A stretch of 46,147 nucleotides of DNA from Actinophytocola sp. (GTDB lineage Bacteria; Actinomycetota; Actinomycetes; Mycobacteriales; Pseudonocardiaceae). A model generated the notes under the pieces. It worked only from the letters and a program-made list of their open reading frames with translations, was not told the origin of the DNA and made no database searches. Below are positions 10,226 through 19,026 of this stretch, one piece after another (position 1 is the first letter of the stretch; each line of letters begins with the position of its first letter). Location of the stretch: assembly GCA_009377385.1 (NCBI GenBank), contig WHUD01000023.1, forward strand, positions 1 to 46,147. The letters run 5' to 3'. The translations under genes and the position numbers were made by a program.

Positions 10226-10260
10226 GGAATCCGGCGTCGGTAGCACCGGCGCCGGATTCC
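10226..10260. terminator. Bidirectional hairpin terminator
   Basis: GGAATCCGGCG (10226-10236) pairs perfectly with CGCCGGATTCC (10250-10260) around a 13-nt loop. It lies between the stop of the secreted protein and the stop of the convergent esterase, so it can serve both. Confidence 0.8.
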
Positions 10261-10261
10261 G

Positions 10262-11325
10262 CTATTTCGCGGTCAAATCGAGTCCCGCGCGCAGGACACC
10301 CGCGATTTCCAACGTCGCTTCGCGGAAACGGGGACTTATTCCGAGCAGATTGATGAAACCGTGGATAAGATCCCAATGCCGGTGCAGCGTGACCGGAACA
10401 CCCGCCGTTCTCAGCGCGTCGAAATAGGCTTCGCCGTTATCGCGCAGCGGGTCGAAACCGGCGGTGATCACGGCGGCAGGGGGCAGCCCGCTGAGGTCCT
10501 TGGCGAGCAATGGCGACAGCTGGGGATCGGACTTGTCGGTGCCCTCCGGCACGTAGTGGCCCTCGAACCAGTTCATGTCGGAGTCGGTGAGGAAGAAGCC
10601 GTCGCCGAGTACTCCCGGGACGCGCGCCGGTTGACGAAGTCGACTTCGGGGTAGATCAGCAACTGGAACGCGGGCAGGTGGCTGCCGTTGTCCTTGGCTT
10701 GCTGCGCGACGACGGCCGCGAGGTTGCCGCCCGCGCTGTCCCCGCCCACCGCGATGCGGTTCGGGTCAGCGCCAAGCTCCTCGGCATTGGCGACGACGTA
10801 GTCATAGGTGTCGACGGCGTCCTCGACGGCGGCGGGGAACGGGTGCTCCGGCGCGAGCCGGTAGTCGACGCTCAGCGCGCGCACGCCTGCGTGCTGCGCC
10901 AGGAACCGCACCGCGTCGTCGTGGGTCTCGACGTTGCCGACCACCCAGCCGCCGCCGTGGTAGAAGACGAGCAGTGGCGCGTTGTTGCCGACGTGGTTCG
11001 GGATGTAGAGCCGGGAGTACAGCTCGCCGCTGCGCGCGGGGATGCGCACCGGCCTGCTCTGCATCGGCGGCCTGCTGATGCGCTCGGCGATCTTGGCGGA
11101 GGAGTCGAGGCTGGTCCGTGCTGCCTCTGGCGACGCGCCCGCCAGCTTGATGCCCGCGAACTGGTTGATCCGCAGCATCAGCTGGGCGTCGAGGTTGAGC
11201 GTCTGCCCGTCGAGTTCGATCGGCCTGCCCGCCAAGAGCCGCCGGACGGGGCGGGGCAACGCCATCGCGGCGCGCATGGTCGCTGTTTGCACCGGGATCG
11301 GGATCCGCTCGGCGAGTGTCGGCAC
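10262..11325 (-). pseudogene. HSL-family alpha/beta hydrolase (esterase), frameshifted
   Basis: Hormone-sensitive-lipase type esterase in two frames. The first (from GTG 11325) has the oxyanion motif YHGGGWV, DYRLAPEHPFPAA and the nucleophile elbow GGDSAGGNLA. It derails after RRASRE near 10615 and stops at 10573. The other frame resumes with VLGDGFFLTDSDMNWFEGHY and holds the catalytic Asp (GFDPLRDN) and His (HWDLIHGF). Restoring one base between about 10610 and 10622, next to CCCGGG, gives a protein of about 354 residues. The truncated product lacks two triad residues. Start GTG 11325 is chosen because AGAGGAGG lies 6 nt upstream. A sequencing error cannot be excluded for a single base. Confidence 0.82.
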
Positions 11326-11483
11326 TGGTGTCCTCCTCTGCGATGACAGGGTCATCAGCAGTCTGGCACGGTCGCGCGGCGCGGTGGGAGTGCGAGCAAG
11401 GCCACGTCGGGTAGACCTCCACCGGGCTCGAAGTCGTACGGTGCATTTCGAGCGAGCACGCGCCGTTGTGAGGAGAATGAGGC

Positions 11484-12047
11484 ATGGCCGGTAACCGGGC
11501 GATCACCGTGGTAGGGATCGGCGGGTCCCTCCGGGAGGGATCGCAGTCCGAACACGCGCTGCGCGCCGTGCTCGCCGGGGCGAAAAGCGCAGGTGCGAGC
11601 ACTGTTGAGATCACGGGCGAGCGTCTGGTGCTGCCGTTCTACGACATCGCGATCGACGAACGCACCGACGCCGCGCGGGAGCTCGTTGCGGCGATTCGAG
11701 CCGCGGACGGACTTGTTGTGGTGTCGCCCGGATATCACGGCGGGCCATCAGGTCTGGTGAAAAACGCCCTCGACTACCTCGAAGACCTCCGTCACGACGC
11801 GCGCCCCTACCTTCAGGGCAGGGCGGTCGGCACGGTCGCCGTCGCGTACGGCTGGCAGGCGGCGGTGACGACCCTGACCCAGCTTCGCACTACGGTGCAC
11901 GCGCTGCGCGGCTGGCCGACCCCGCTCGGCGGCGCGGTGAACTCGGTTGAGACCAAGTTCGACGAGAACGGCCAGGCCAGCGACGCCAAGGTCGAGACGA
12001 CGCTGCGCACCATCGGCGAGCAGGTCGTCGACTTCGCCCGCCGCTGA
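11484..12047 (+). CDS. NAD(P)H-dependent FMN reductase (flavodoxin-like)
   Basis: 187-residue NADPH-dependent FMN reductase family protein. The phosphate-binding loop for FMN is GIGGSLREGSQSE near residues 11-23. The second flavin loop is SPGYHGGPSGLVKNALDYL, close to the usual SPEYNxSxPGxLKNxxDW. Such enzymes supply reduced flavin or reduce quinones. GAGGAGAATGAGG precedes the ATG. It converges on the S9 peptidase, with a repeat array in between. Confidence 0.88.
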   Translation: MAGNRAITVVGIGGSLREGSQSEHALRAVLAGAKSAGASTVEITGERLVLPFYDIAIDERTDAARELVAAIRAADGLVVVSPGYHGGPSGLVKNALDYLEDLRHDARPYLQGRAVGTVAVAYGWQAAVTTLTQLRTTVHALRGWPTPLGGAVNSVETKFDENGQASDAKVETTLRTIGEQVVDFARR

Positions 12048-12057
12048 CCGCCCGGAA

Positions 12058-12136
12058 CGCAGAACTCGCGGCACCGGAAGGTGCGACTCGCGCCTTGCGA
12101 CGGTGCGACTCGCGGCACCGGAAGGTGCGACTCGCG
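12058..12136. repeat. Family B tandem repeat array 3 (3 x 22 bp plus a degenerate copy)
   Basis: GGTGCGACTCGCG at 12080, 12102 and 12124 (22-bp period), preceded by a degenerate copy at about 12058. The last unit ends 2 nt before the stop codon (12139-12141) of the minus-strand S9 peptidase. It fills the gap between convergent genes. Confidence 0.93.
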
Positions 12137-12138
12137 GA

Positions 12139-13962
12139 TTAGGCGAGCGTGCGGAGGGCGAAGTCCACCTCGATGGCGGTCTGCTTGATGGTCTCGGCAA
12201 CCACGAGGGAGCCGTGGCCCGCGTCGTAGCGGTAGAACTCGTACGGCGTGCCCCGCGCGGCGAGCCGGTCGAGGTAGTTCTCGACCTGCTGGATCGGGCA
12301 CCGGGGGTCGTTGTCGCCGGCGAGCACCAGCACGGGCGCCATGACGTCGTCGACGTACGTCAGCGGCGAGCACTTCCGGTACACCTCGGGGACGTCGTCC
12401 GGTGAGCCGCCGAACAGCGCCCGGTCGAACGAGCGGAGCTGCTCCATCTCGTCGTGGTAGGCGGTGACGTAGTCCGCCACCGGCACCACGGCGATCCCCG
12501 CCGCCCAGCGCCGTGGCTGGGTGCCCAGCGCGAGCAGCGAGAGGTACCCGCCCCACGAGGCGCCGTTGACGACGCACTTGGCCGGGTCGGCGACGCCGTT
12601 CGCGACGGCCCAGTCGTGCACCGCAGCGACGTCCTCCAGCTCGGTCAGCCCCGGACGCCCCTCGATCGCGTCCCGCCACGCGGACCCGTACCCGGTCGAG
12701 CCTCGGAAGTTCACCTCGACCACCGCGAACCCGGCGTCCACCCACACCGCGCGGTAGGCGGAGAACCGGTCCTCTTCGGCGGCGTGCGGGCCGCCGTGCA
12801 GCGAGAACACCGTGGGCAGCTGGCCGTCCGGCTCGTCGGCGGGCCGCGAGACGAGCGTGTGGATCGGCCCGCCGGGCCCGTCGACGTAGGTGTCGATGAT
12901 CGCGACGGATCCCGGCGCCCTCTCGCCCGGCGGGGTGAGCAGCACGGTGTCCTCGCCGGTGACAGCGCGAGTGCGGATCGCGGGCGGCGTCTGCGCACTC
13001 GACCAGGCGTACTCGACCGCGCCGTCCGGCCGCACGCCGGCGCCGCCGATCCGGCCGGGCGGGGTGTCGATGCCGGTCAGCTCGCCGGTGGCGAGGTCGT
13101 ACCTGTGCAGCGTGCTGCGGCCGGAGTGGAAGTGGACGACGAGCAACGCCCTGCCGTCCGGGTACCACGTCGCGGCGACCTCGCCGGGCAGGTCGAGGCT
13201 GATCTCGGTCTCTGCGTCCCTGGCGACGTCCCAGATCAGCAGCTCTTCCTTGCCGCGCCGCTCGTGCAGCACCAGCAGCCGTTGGTCGCTGGGAATGGGG
13301 GAAAACTCCAGCGCATCAAGGCCCTTGCCTGGCCCGTCCCACTTCTCGGCGACGAGCCCGAAGCCGTCCGTCGCCAGCACGCGCAGCGCGGGGTGGCGGG
13401 AGTCGCCGTGCTCGGAGTGGCTGATCGCCAGCAGCGCCTCGTCACGGGACAGCGCGGCGATGCTGGCGTCGTGCTCGCTCTGGTACGCCGTGCGGGTGGC
13501 GCCATCGGCGTGGGTGTAGACCGTGGTGCCGTCGTCGGTGGACACCCCGACAGCCGTGACGCCGATGCCGAGTTCCAGGCCTGCCGGGTAGCCGTTCGGG
13601 ATGTCCGGCAGGCTCGCCGGTGCCGTGTCGTCCGGCGCGAAGGGCTCATGCACCCAGTGACCGAACTCGTCGCCGTCGGTGTCGTTGAACCACCAGATGG
13701 CGCGGCCGTCCGGCGCGAGGGTGCCGTGCACGGTGCCGTTTGGCCGGTCGGTGACCTTGCGGTGCTCGTCGGTGACGCGGTCCCAGGCGTAGATCTCGAA
13801 CACGCCGCCGACGTTGGACACGTAGATGTTGGCCGATGGCGCGTCGCGGGCCCACTCGGGCGAGGACATCCGCGCCGCGGTGAAGCGAGCGCGCCAGCGG
13901 GCCTCCGCCACAGGGTCGGCGAACAGGCTGTCCGGCACCGTCGGTTCGGGGTGAGTGGTCAC
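12139..13962 (-). CDS. Prolyl oligopeptidase family (S9) serine peptidase
   Basis: 607-residue protein with an N-terminal beta-propeller-like region (about 40-350, repeated Asp/Gly-rich blades such as LAPDGRAIWWFND) and a C-terminal alpha/beta hydrolase domain. The catalytic Ser is S469 in GASWGGYLS, the Asp lies in GDNDPRCP and the His in DAGHGS. HGGPHAAEEDRFS forms the oxyanion region. Acylaminoacyl-peptidase or dipeptidyl-peptidase activity on short peptides is expected. GTG at 13962 is chosen because any longer reading would run through a terminator hairpin and the tRNA. No signal peptide, so probably cytoplasmic. Confidence 0.88.
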   Translation of the reverse strand: MTTHPEPTVPDSLFADPVAEARWRARFTAARMSSPEWARDAPSANIYVSNVGGVFEIYAWDRVTDEHRKVTDRPNGTVHGTLAPDGRAIWWFNDTDGDEFGHWVHEPFAPDDTAPASLPDIPNGYPAGLELGIGVTAVGVSTDDGTTVYTHADGATRTAYQSEHDASIAALSRDEALLAISHSEHGDSRHPALRVLATDGFGLVAEKWDGPGKGLDALEFSPIPSDQRLLVLHERRGKEELLIWDVARDAETEISLDLPGEVAATWYPDGRALLVVHFHSGRSTLHRYDLATGELTGIDTPPGRIGGAGVRPDGAVEYAWSSAQTPPAIRTRAVTGEDTVLLTPPGERAPGSVAIIDTYVDGPGGPIHTLVSRPADEPDGQLPTVFSLHGGPHAAEEDRFSAYRAVWVDAGFAVVEVNFRGSTGYGSAWRDAIEGRPGLTELEDVAAVHDWAVANGVADPAKCVVNGASWGGYLSLLALGTQPRRWAAGIAVVPVADYVTAYHDEMEQLRSFDRALFGGSPDDVPEVYRKCSPLTYVDDVMAPVLVLAGDNDPRCPIQQVENYLDRLAARGTPYEFYRYDAGHGSLVVAETIKQTAIEVDFALRTLA

Positions 13963-13985
13963 GGGTAGATGGTCCCGTACGTGAA

Positions 13986-14022
13986 GAAGCGGTTCGAGTC
14001 CGGGTTGGACTCGAACCGCTTC
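13986..14022 (-). terminator. Perfect 16-bp hairpin downstream of tRNA-Pro
   Basis: GAAGCGGTTCGAGTCC (13986-14001) pairs perfectly with 14007-14022 around a 5-nt loop. It lies 10 nt beyond the tRNA 3' end and 23 nt before the S9 peptidase start, where it would terminate the tRNA transcript. The stem contains GGTTCGAGTCC, which looks like a tRNA T-arm. Confidence 0.75.
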
Positions 14023-14032
14023 TCCGGTTGCG

Positions 14033-14106
14033 TCGGGGTGGCGGGATTTGAACCCACGACCTCCTCGACCCGAACGAGGCACGCTACCAAGCTGCGCCAC
14101 ACCCCG
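14033..14106 (-). tRNA. tRNA-Pro (CGG)
   Basis: 74-nt cloverleaf. The acceptor stem CGGGGTG pairs with CACCCCG, with discriminator A. The D-arm region is GCGCAGCTTGGTAGCGT. The anticodon stem CCTCG/CGAGG encloses the loop TTCGGGT, so the anticodon is CGG. The T-arm is GTGGGTTCAAATCCCGC. CCA is not encoded. Confidence 0.97.
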
Positions 14107-14135
14107 ATGCCGTGTATCTCGGGCCGGGAACGAGT

Positions 14136-15113
14136 CTAACGGACGCCTATTCCGGCGTTGAACCGGGACTCCCCCGCTTCGTCGGACGACGTCGAGCCGC
14201 GCGGCACCAGCGTAAGCAGGCTGGCCTCCGGCGGGCAGGCGAACCGCACGGGCGCGAACGGCGACGTGCCGAGGCCCGCCGAGACGTGCAGCCACATGTC
14301 AGCACCCCAGCGCGACGCGCCGCGCGCGCGGGAGCGGTCAAGCTCGCAGTTGGTGACCAGCGCGCCGAAACCGGGCACCCGGAGCTGGCCGCCGTGCGTG
14401 TGACCGGCGAGCACCAGGTCGTAGCCGTCCGATGCGAACGGGTCAAGCACCCGTGGTTCCGGCGAGTGGGTGATGCCGAGCCGCAGCGCGGCATCGGCGT
14501 CCGGCTTGCCAGCGATCTCGCTGTAGCGGTCGTAGTGCAGGTGCGGGTCGTCGACACCAGCCGCGACGATCCGCTGGCCGGCGACGGTGAGCGTCTCCCT
14601 GGCGTGCGTGAGGTCATGCCAGCCGTGCTCCATGAACGCCGCCCGCAGGTCCTGCCACGGCAGCGGCGGGCCGTGGATCAGCTTGCGGTTCTCTTCCCGT
14701 TCGAACAGGTACCGCGCCGGGTTCTTCGGCTTCGGCCCGAAATAGTCGTTGCTGCCGAAGATGAACAGCCCGGGAAAGTTCAACAGCGGTCCGAGCGCGC
14801 GGAGCACGGCAGGCACCGCCGCCGCGTGGGAGAGGTTGTCGCCGGTGTTGACGACGAGGTCCGGCTCAAGCTCGGCCAGCGAGGCCACCCAGCGCTGCTT
14901 GGACGTGTGGCCGGGGAGCATGTGCAGGTCGGAGATGTGCAGCACCCGCAGCGGTCGCGCGTCGCGGGCGAGCACGGGCAGCTCGGCCGCGCGTAGTGTC
15001 CAGCGCTTGCGTTCGATGCCCGCGGCGTAGGCGAGCGTGACCCCGCCGACGGCGGCTGTCGCGGCGAAGAGACGGCGCGCGGTGCTGGTCCTCCGGTGAC
15101 GGGCTGAGTTCAC
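14136..15113 (-). CDS. Membrane-anchored metallophosphoesterase
   Basis: 325-residue calcineurin-like phosphoesterase of the YkuE type. An N-terminal basic stretch plus hydrophobic segment (about 12-32) should anchor it, with the catalytic domain outside or membrane-associated. Metal-binding motifs appear in order: SDLH, NTGDN, GSNDYF in place of GNHD, ITHSPEP, and GHTHGGQL. Substrates of this group include lipid phosphates and nucleotides; none can be assigned. GTG start at 15113. It follows ponA2 on the same strand, the order also found in M. tuberculosis (Rv3682, Rv3683), so it probably shares its transcript. Confidence 0.9.
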   Translation of the reverse strand: MNSARHRRTSTARRLFAATAAVGGVTLAYAAGIERKRWTLRAAELPVLARDARPLRVLHISDLHMLPGHTSKQRWVASLAELEPDLVVNTGDNLSHAAAVPAVLRALGPLLNFPGLFIFGSNDYFGPKPKNPARYLFEREENRKLIHGPPLPWQDLRAAFMEHGWHDLTHARETLTVAGQRIVAAGVDDPHLHYDRYSEIAGKPDADAALRLGITHSPEPRVLDPFASDGYDLVLAGHTHGGQLRVPGFGALVTNCELDRSRARGASRWGADMWLHVSAGLGTSPFAPVRFACPPEASLLTLVPRGSTSSDEAGESRFNAGIGVR

Positions 15114-15159
15114 CCAAGTGAGGATACGTGCCGGTGCCGGACTGGGCCGTCGGTGGCGG

Positions 15160-17325
15160 TCAGTTGTCTCCCTGCATCCGCTCGTACTTCGGACTCGGCT
15201 CCGGCATTGGCAGCTTCGGCTTGCCCTCGAGGATCTTGCTCATCGCGCCGAACCATGTGAGCGCTGGTGTCCGCGCACCCTGCATGTTGCCGTTCTCGCA
15301 GGCGTACACGTTGCCCGGCCCGACGTAGCAGAGGCCGCCGTCAGGGAAGTCGGGCCTGAACACCATCGCGGCGCCCGCGAGCTGCGGGGTCGCGCCGACG
15401 AACGTCGATGCCTTCGCGTCCTGCGCGGTACCCGTCTTGCCGATCATCGGGCGGTCCCAGCCAACCGAAGCGGCCGCGCCGGTCGCGGTGCCCCCGGTGT
15501 GGTCCTTGCTCAGCCCGACGGCGAGGGTGTCGGCAAGGGCCTCCGGGATGACCCGTTTGCACGGCTCCTCCGGGACCTTGACCGTTTTGCCGTTGCGGTC
15601 GGTGACCTCGGCGATCGGGCTCGGCGGGCACCATACCCCGCCGCTCATGATGGTTGCGGCGACGTTGGACAACTCGAGCCCGCTGATCGCGGCGGGTCCG
15701 AGCGTGAACGAGCCGCTGCCCGGCCAGTTGCCGTTCGGCTTGTAGATCTCGGACTGACTGAGCCTGATCGCGGTATTCCGCGATTCGGGGTCGGGTGGCA
15801 GCCCCTGGCCGTTGGCCGCGAGCGAGCGACGCATGCCGAGCTTCTCGGCCATGTTCACCACCGGCCCCATGCCGGCTTTCTCCTCCAGGATCACGAACGC
15901 GGTGTTGGGCGACACCGCCAGCGCGTCCTGCAGCGTGATGCTGCTGCCATAGGTCGCCCCTGGGTAGTTCACGACGCAGTACTGCGGGTTGCCGGGGCAG
16001 GTTTCCTGCTCCTCCGCGATGAACACCGGTGAGATGTGGAAGTTCGGCGCGGCGATCTTGTCGTAGATCCCTGCGACACCTTCCTGCATGGCGGCGGCAG
16101 CCGTGAAGATCTTGAACGTCGAGCCGCCGCCACCGAGGTTGACCACGTCGGACGGCAGCGCCCACACGGTCTGACCCTTGCTCTTGTCCGGCCCGTAGTC
16201 CTTGTTGGCCGCGAGCGCCACCACCTTGTGTCGCTTCTTGCCTGGCTTGACCAGCGAGAGCGTGTTGGCGACGTTGGGCTCCATCTTGCTCACCTGGCTC
16301 TCGGCCGATTCCTTGGCGAGCTTGTTGGCGTCGCGGTCGAGCGTCGTCTTGATGGTGTAGCCGCCGGTGTAGAGGTCGTTCTTGTCCATCCCGGCGCGCA
16401 GGAGGTAGTCCTCGACGTACTGGCAGAAGAAGCCATGTTCGGGGCCGGCGCCGACGCAGTTGGCCGCTGGCTTGTCCGGCCCGCCGGGCAGCACCCCGAG
16501 CGGCTGCTTCTTGATCCGCTCGGCGTCCTTCTTGCTAAGCTTCTGGTTCTCGACCATCTTGTCCAGCACCAGGTTGCGCCGCTTCTTCGCCGCTTCGGGG
16601 TTCTCCCACGGGTCGAGCGCGGTCGGGTTGTTGACCATGCCTGCGAGTAGGGCGGCCTGGGCGGTATCCAGCTGCTTCGCCGAGACGCCGAAGTACGCGC
16701 GGGCCGCGGCACCGACGCCGAAGATGCGCTGGGAGAACTCGACGACGTTCAAATACCCGGTGAGGATCGCCCGCTTGGACATCTTGGTTTCGAGCTGGAC
16801 GGCGATCCGCGCTTCCTTGAGCTTGCGCGCGATGGTCTGTTCCTGGGCCTTCTGCCTGCCGATGATGTGCTTCGGGTTGCTGTCGTTCCAGTAGACGACG
16901 TTGATCAGGTAGTTCTTGACGTACTGCTGCGTCAGCGATGAGGCGCCCTGGGTGTCGCCGCCCTGCGAGTTGCTGATCGCGGCACGCATGGTGCCCTTCC
17001 AGTCGACGCCGTTGTGCTCGTAGAAGCGCTTGTCCTCGATGGAGACGAGCGCCCACTTCATGGCGTCGGAGATCTGATCGCTCGCGGTGGGGATGCGGTA
17101 CTGCTGGTACAGCGACGCGATGGGCTTGCCGTCGGCGTCGGTCACGGTCGAGACGAGCGGCGGCGGCACGTTGGCCAGGTGCGTCGACGTGTTGTCGACG
17201 GTCGCGCTCGCCTGGTTGGACATGACGCCGAGTCCCCCGACGAATGGGAACATCATGCCCGCGAGCAGCACACCTGCCAGCAGGCAAAGACCGAGGAGCT
17301 TGAAGATGCCATCCGTCCTACGCAC
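15160..17325 (-). CDS. ponA2: Bifunctional class A penicillin-binding protein (PonA2-like)
   Basis: 721 residues. One N-terminal transmembrane helix (about 8-32) precedes a GT51 transglycosylase domain with EDKRFYEHNGVDWKG and SSLTQQYVKN. The transpeptidase domain follows, with active-site S402 in STFK, SPNTAF (SxN motif) and KTGT with K630. It polymerises and cross-links peptidoglycan outside the membrane. The tail is short, without a clear PASTA domain, although M. tuberculosis PonA2 ends in one. The assignment to the PonA2 branch rests mainly on the neighbours: divergent whiB4-like gene upstream and metallophosphoesterase downstream. Confidence 0.92.
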   Translation of the reverse strand: MRRTDGIFKLLGLCLLAGVLLAGMMFPFVGGLGVMSNQASATVDNTSTHLANVPPPLVSTVTDADGKPIASLYQQYRIPTASDQISDAMKWALVSIEDKRFYEHNGVDWKGTMRAAISNSQGGDTQGASSLTQQYVKNYLINVVYWNDSNPKHIIGRQKAQEQTIARKLKEARIAVQLETKMSKRAILTGYLNVVEFSQRIFGVGAAARAYFGVSAKQLDTAQAALLAGMVNNPTALDPWENPEAAKKRRNLVLDKMVENQKLSKKDAERIKKQPLGVLPGGPDKPAANCVGAGPEHGFFCQYVEDYLLRAGMDKNDLYTGGYTIKTTLDRDANKLAKESAESQVSKMEPNVANTLSLVKPGKKRHKVVALAANKDYGPDKSKGQTVWALPSDVVNLGGGGSTFKIFTAAAAMQEGVAGIYDKIAAPNFHISPVFIAEEQETCPGNPQYCVVNYPGATYGSSITLQDALAVSPNTAFVILEEKAGMGPVVNMAEKLGMRRSLAANGQGLPPDPESRNTAIRLSQSEIYKPNGNWPGSGSFTLGPAAISGLELSNVAATIMSGGVWCPPSPIAEVTDRNGKTVKVPEEPCKRVIPEALADTLAVGLSKDHTGGTATGAAASVGWDRPMIGKTGTAQDAKASTFVGATPQLAGAAMVFRPDFPDGGLCYVGPGNVYACENGNMQGARTPALTWFGAMSKILEGKPKLPMPEPSPKYERMQGDN

Positions 17326-17549
17326 ACCCCTGATGCTACGTGCTCCGCATGGGGCCTCGCCGGGCTGGCGGGTAGTACGAGTGGCTGAGAACGATCAGCC
17401 CATGCTGGTTACGTCGGCGTGAATTTGGATTACCCAGGTTGGCGAGGGGAACCAACTGGCTCTACAGTCCGTCAACGTCTCACGTACTGGCGCCGGGGAG
17501 CGCTGTTGGGCGGAGAAGTGAGAATGACATACGAGAGGGAGCTGGGGGC

Positions 17550-17843
17550 ATGCACAGCACAGAGCCGGACTGGCGAACGGCAGCGGCCTGCCGCGACACC
17601 GATCCGGATGGCCTCTTCGTCAAAGGCGCCGAGCAGAACAGGGCGAAGCTGGTCTGTACGGCATGCCCCGTTCGTACCGAATGTCTGGCCGAGGCGTTGG
17701 ACAGCCGGATCACCTTCGGCGTATGGGGCGGCATGACCGAGCGGGAGCGACGTGCGTTGCTGCGCCGCAGGCCGGACGTCCAGTCATGGCGTGACCTGCT
17801 CGAAGAGGCCAGGCGGGAGCACGTCGAGGCCCGCGCTGGCTGA
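17550..17843 (+). CDS. whiB4: WhiB family iron-sulfur regulator (WhiB4-like)
   Basis: 97-residue WhiB protein. Four cysteines C14, C36, C39 and C45 (C-x21-C-x2-C-x5-C) bind a [4Fe-4S] cluster, followed by the FGVWGGMTERERR turn and a basic C-terminal helix for DNA contact. WhiB4 of M. tuberculosis is a redox regulator of oxidative-stress genes. The call rests on divergence from the ponA2-like gene and on the ArsA-like pair downstream. The ATG at 17550 is preceded by GGGGG and gives the usual length. The 224-bp gap to ponA2 holds both promoters. Confidence 0.9.
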   Translation: MHSTEPDWRTAAACRDTDPDGLFVKGAEQNRAKLVCTACPVRTECLAEALDSRITFGVWGGMTERERRALLRRRPDVQSWRDLLEEARREHVEARAG

Positions 17844-17881
17844 CGGGGCGCGGTGCGCAGCCAACGCACCGAAGGCGTCAT

Positions 17882-19024
17882 TCACCGCGCGGTGCCGTTG
17901 CCGGACAGCCGCTCGCCGATCACCCGCAGGCCTGCGATGTCGCTGACGTCGCTTGGCAGCGCGGGGACGCCGACGACGGGGACGCCGGGGTGGGCGCGGG
18001 TGAACCGCGCGAGCAGGCGCTGTTCCCGCTGGTCAAGGGCGAGGCGGTCGGCGTGCAGCCGCAGCACGGCCGCCGCGAGCGGGCCGTTGCCGTCCTTGTC
18101 GAGCGACTCGGCGGCGGCGAGCGCCTTGGTCGCGGGCAGGTCGGCAAGCACGGGGTGGGTCCGGTTCGCCACGAGGCCCTGCAGCGGCATCGACTCGTCG
18201 GAGAGCCGCTCGACGAAGTAGCTCGCCTCCCGCAGCGCGTCCGGCTCCGGCGCGGCGACCACCAGGAACGACGTGCCAGGCGAGCGCAGCAGCTCAGCCG
18301 TCTTTGTCGCGCGTTCTTTGAACCCACCAGCAGTGCTGTTGAACGCCTGCATGAACGCCGATGCGTCGGTGAGCAGCTGCCCGCCGATCACCGTGGAGAT
18401 GGCCTTGGTCGCCATCGCAAGCCCCGCGGTGAACGCCTTGCGGACACCCCAGCCGCTCGCGCGGGCGGGGCTGGTCAGCAGCTTGATCAGCCTGCTGTCC
18501 AGCACAGAGGACAGGCGGTTCGGCGCGTCGAGGAAGTCGAGCGCCGACCGGCTGGGCGGCGTGTCGACGATGATCAGGTCCCACTCGCCGTCCGCGACGA
18601 GCTGGCCGAGCTTCTCCATCGCCATGTACTCCTGCGTGCCGGAGAACGACGTGGACACCGTCTGGTAGAAGGGGCTGGCCAGCAGCTCGTCGGCGCGGCC
18701 TGGCTCGGAGTGCGCGATGATCATGTCGTCGAACGTGCGACGCATGTCGAGCATCATCGCCCACAGCTCGCCTGCCGGTTCGAACCCGGCGATCTCGACC
18801 CGCTTCGGCACGTTGCCCAGCTCCTCGAGCCCGAGCGACTGCGCGAGCCTGCGGGCCGGGTCGATGGTGAGCACGACGGTCGTCCTGCCGCGCTCCGCGG
18901 CGCGCAACGCGAGCGCCGCCGACGTCGTCGTCTTCCCGACGCCGCCCGAGCCGCAGCAGACGACGACCTTGGTCTTCGGGTTGTCGATCAGGGTGTCGAT
19001 GTCGAGGTGCTTCGCCTTCGCCAT
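17882..19024 (-). CDS. ArsA/GET3-like anion-transporter ATPase, second of a pair
   Basis: 380-residue P-loop ATPase of the ArsA/Get3 class. The deviant Walker A motif GSGGVGKTT lies at residues 25-33, [14 protein letters not shown] is the typical switch segment, and [11 protein letters not shown] carries the switch II aspartate. Members work as pairs in actinobacteria; the M. tuberculosis pair is Rv3679/Rv3680. There is no arsenite cysteine cluster and no arsB nearby, so arsenic export is unlikely. It follows the first ATPase with a 2-nt gap, suggesting a heterodimer. Confidence 0.87.
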   Translation of the reverse strand: MAKAKHLDIDTLIDNPKTKVVVCCGSGGVGKTTTSAALALRAAERGRTTVVLTIDPARRLAQSLGLEELGNVPKRVEIAGFEPAGELWAMMLDMRRTFDDMIIAHSEPGRADELLASPFYQTVSTSFSGTQEYMAMEKLGQLVADGEWDLIIVDTPPSRSALDFLDAPNRLSSVLDSRLIKLLTSPARASGWGVRKAFTAGLAMATKAISTVIGGQLLTDASAFMQAFNSTAGGFKERATKTAELLRSPGTSFLVVAAPEPDALREASYFVERLSDESMPLQGLVANRTHPVLADLPATKALAAAESLDKDGNGPLAAAVLRLHADRLALDQREQRLLARFTRAHPGVPVVGVPALPSDVSDIAGLRVIGERLSGNGTAR

Positions 19025-19026
19025 CG

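Noticed and set aside
11813-13168. A 451-codon frame inside the S9 peptidase
   Set aside because: Shadow frame; the other reading shows the complete peptidase motifs.
13963-14295. Extension of the S9 peptidase upstream
   Set aside because: It would translate through the terminator hairpin and the tRNA gene.
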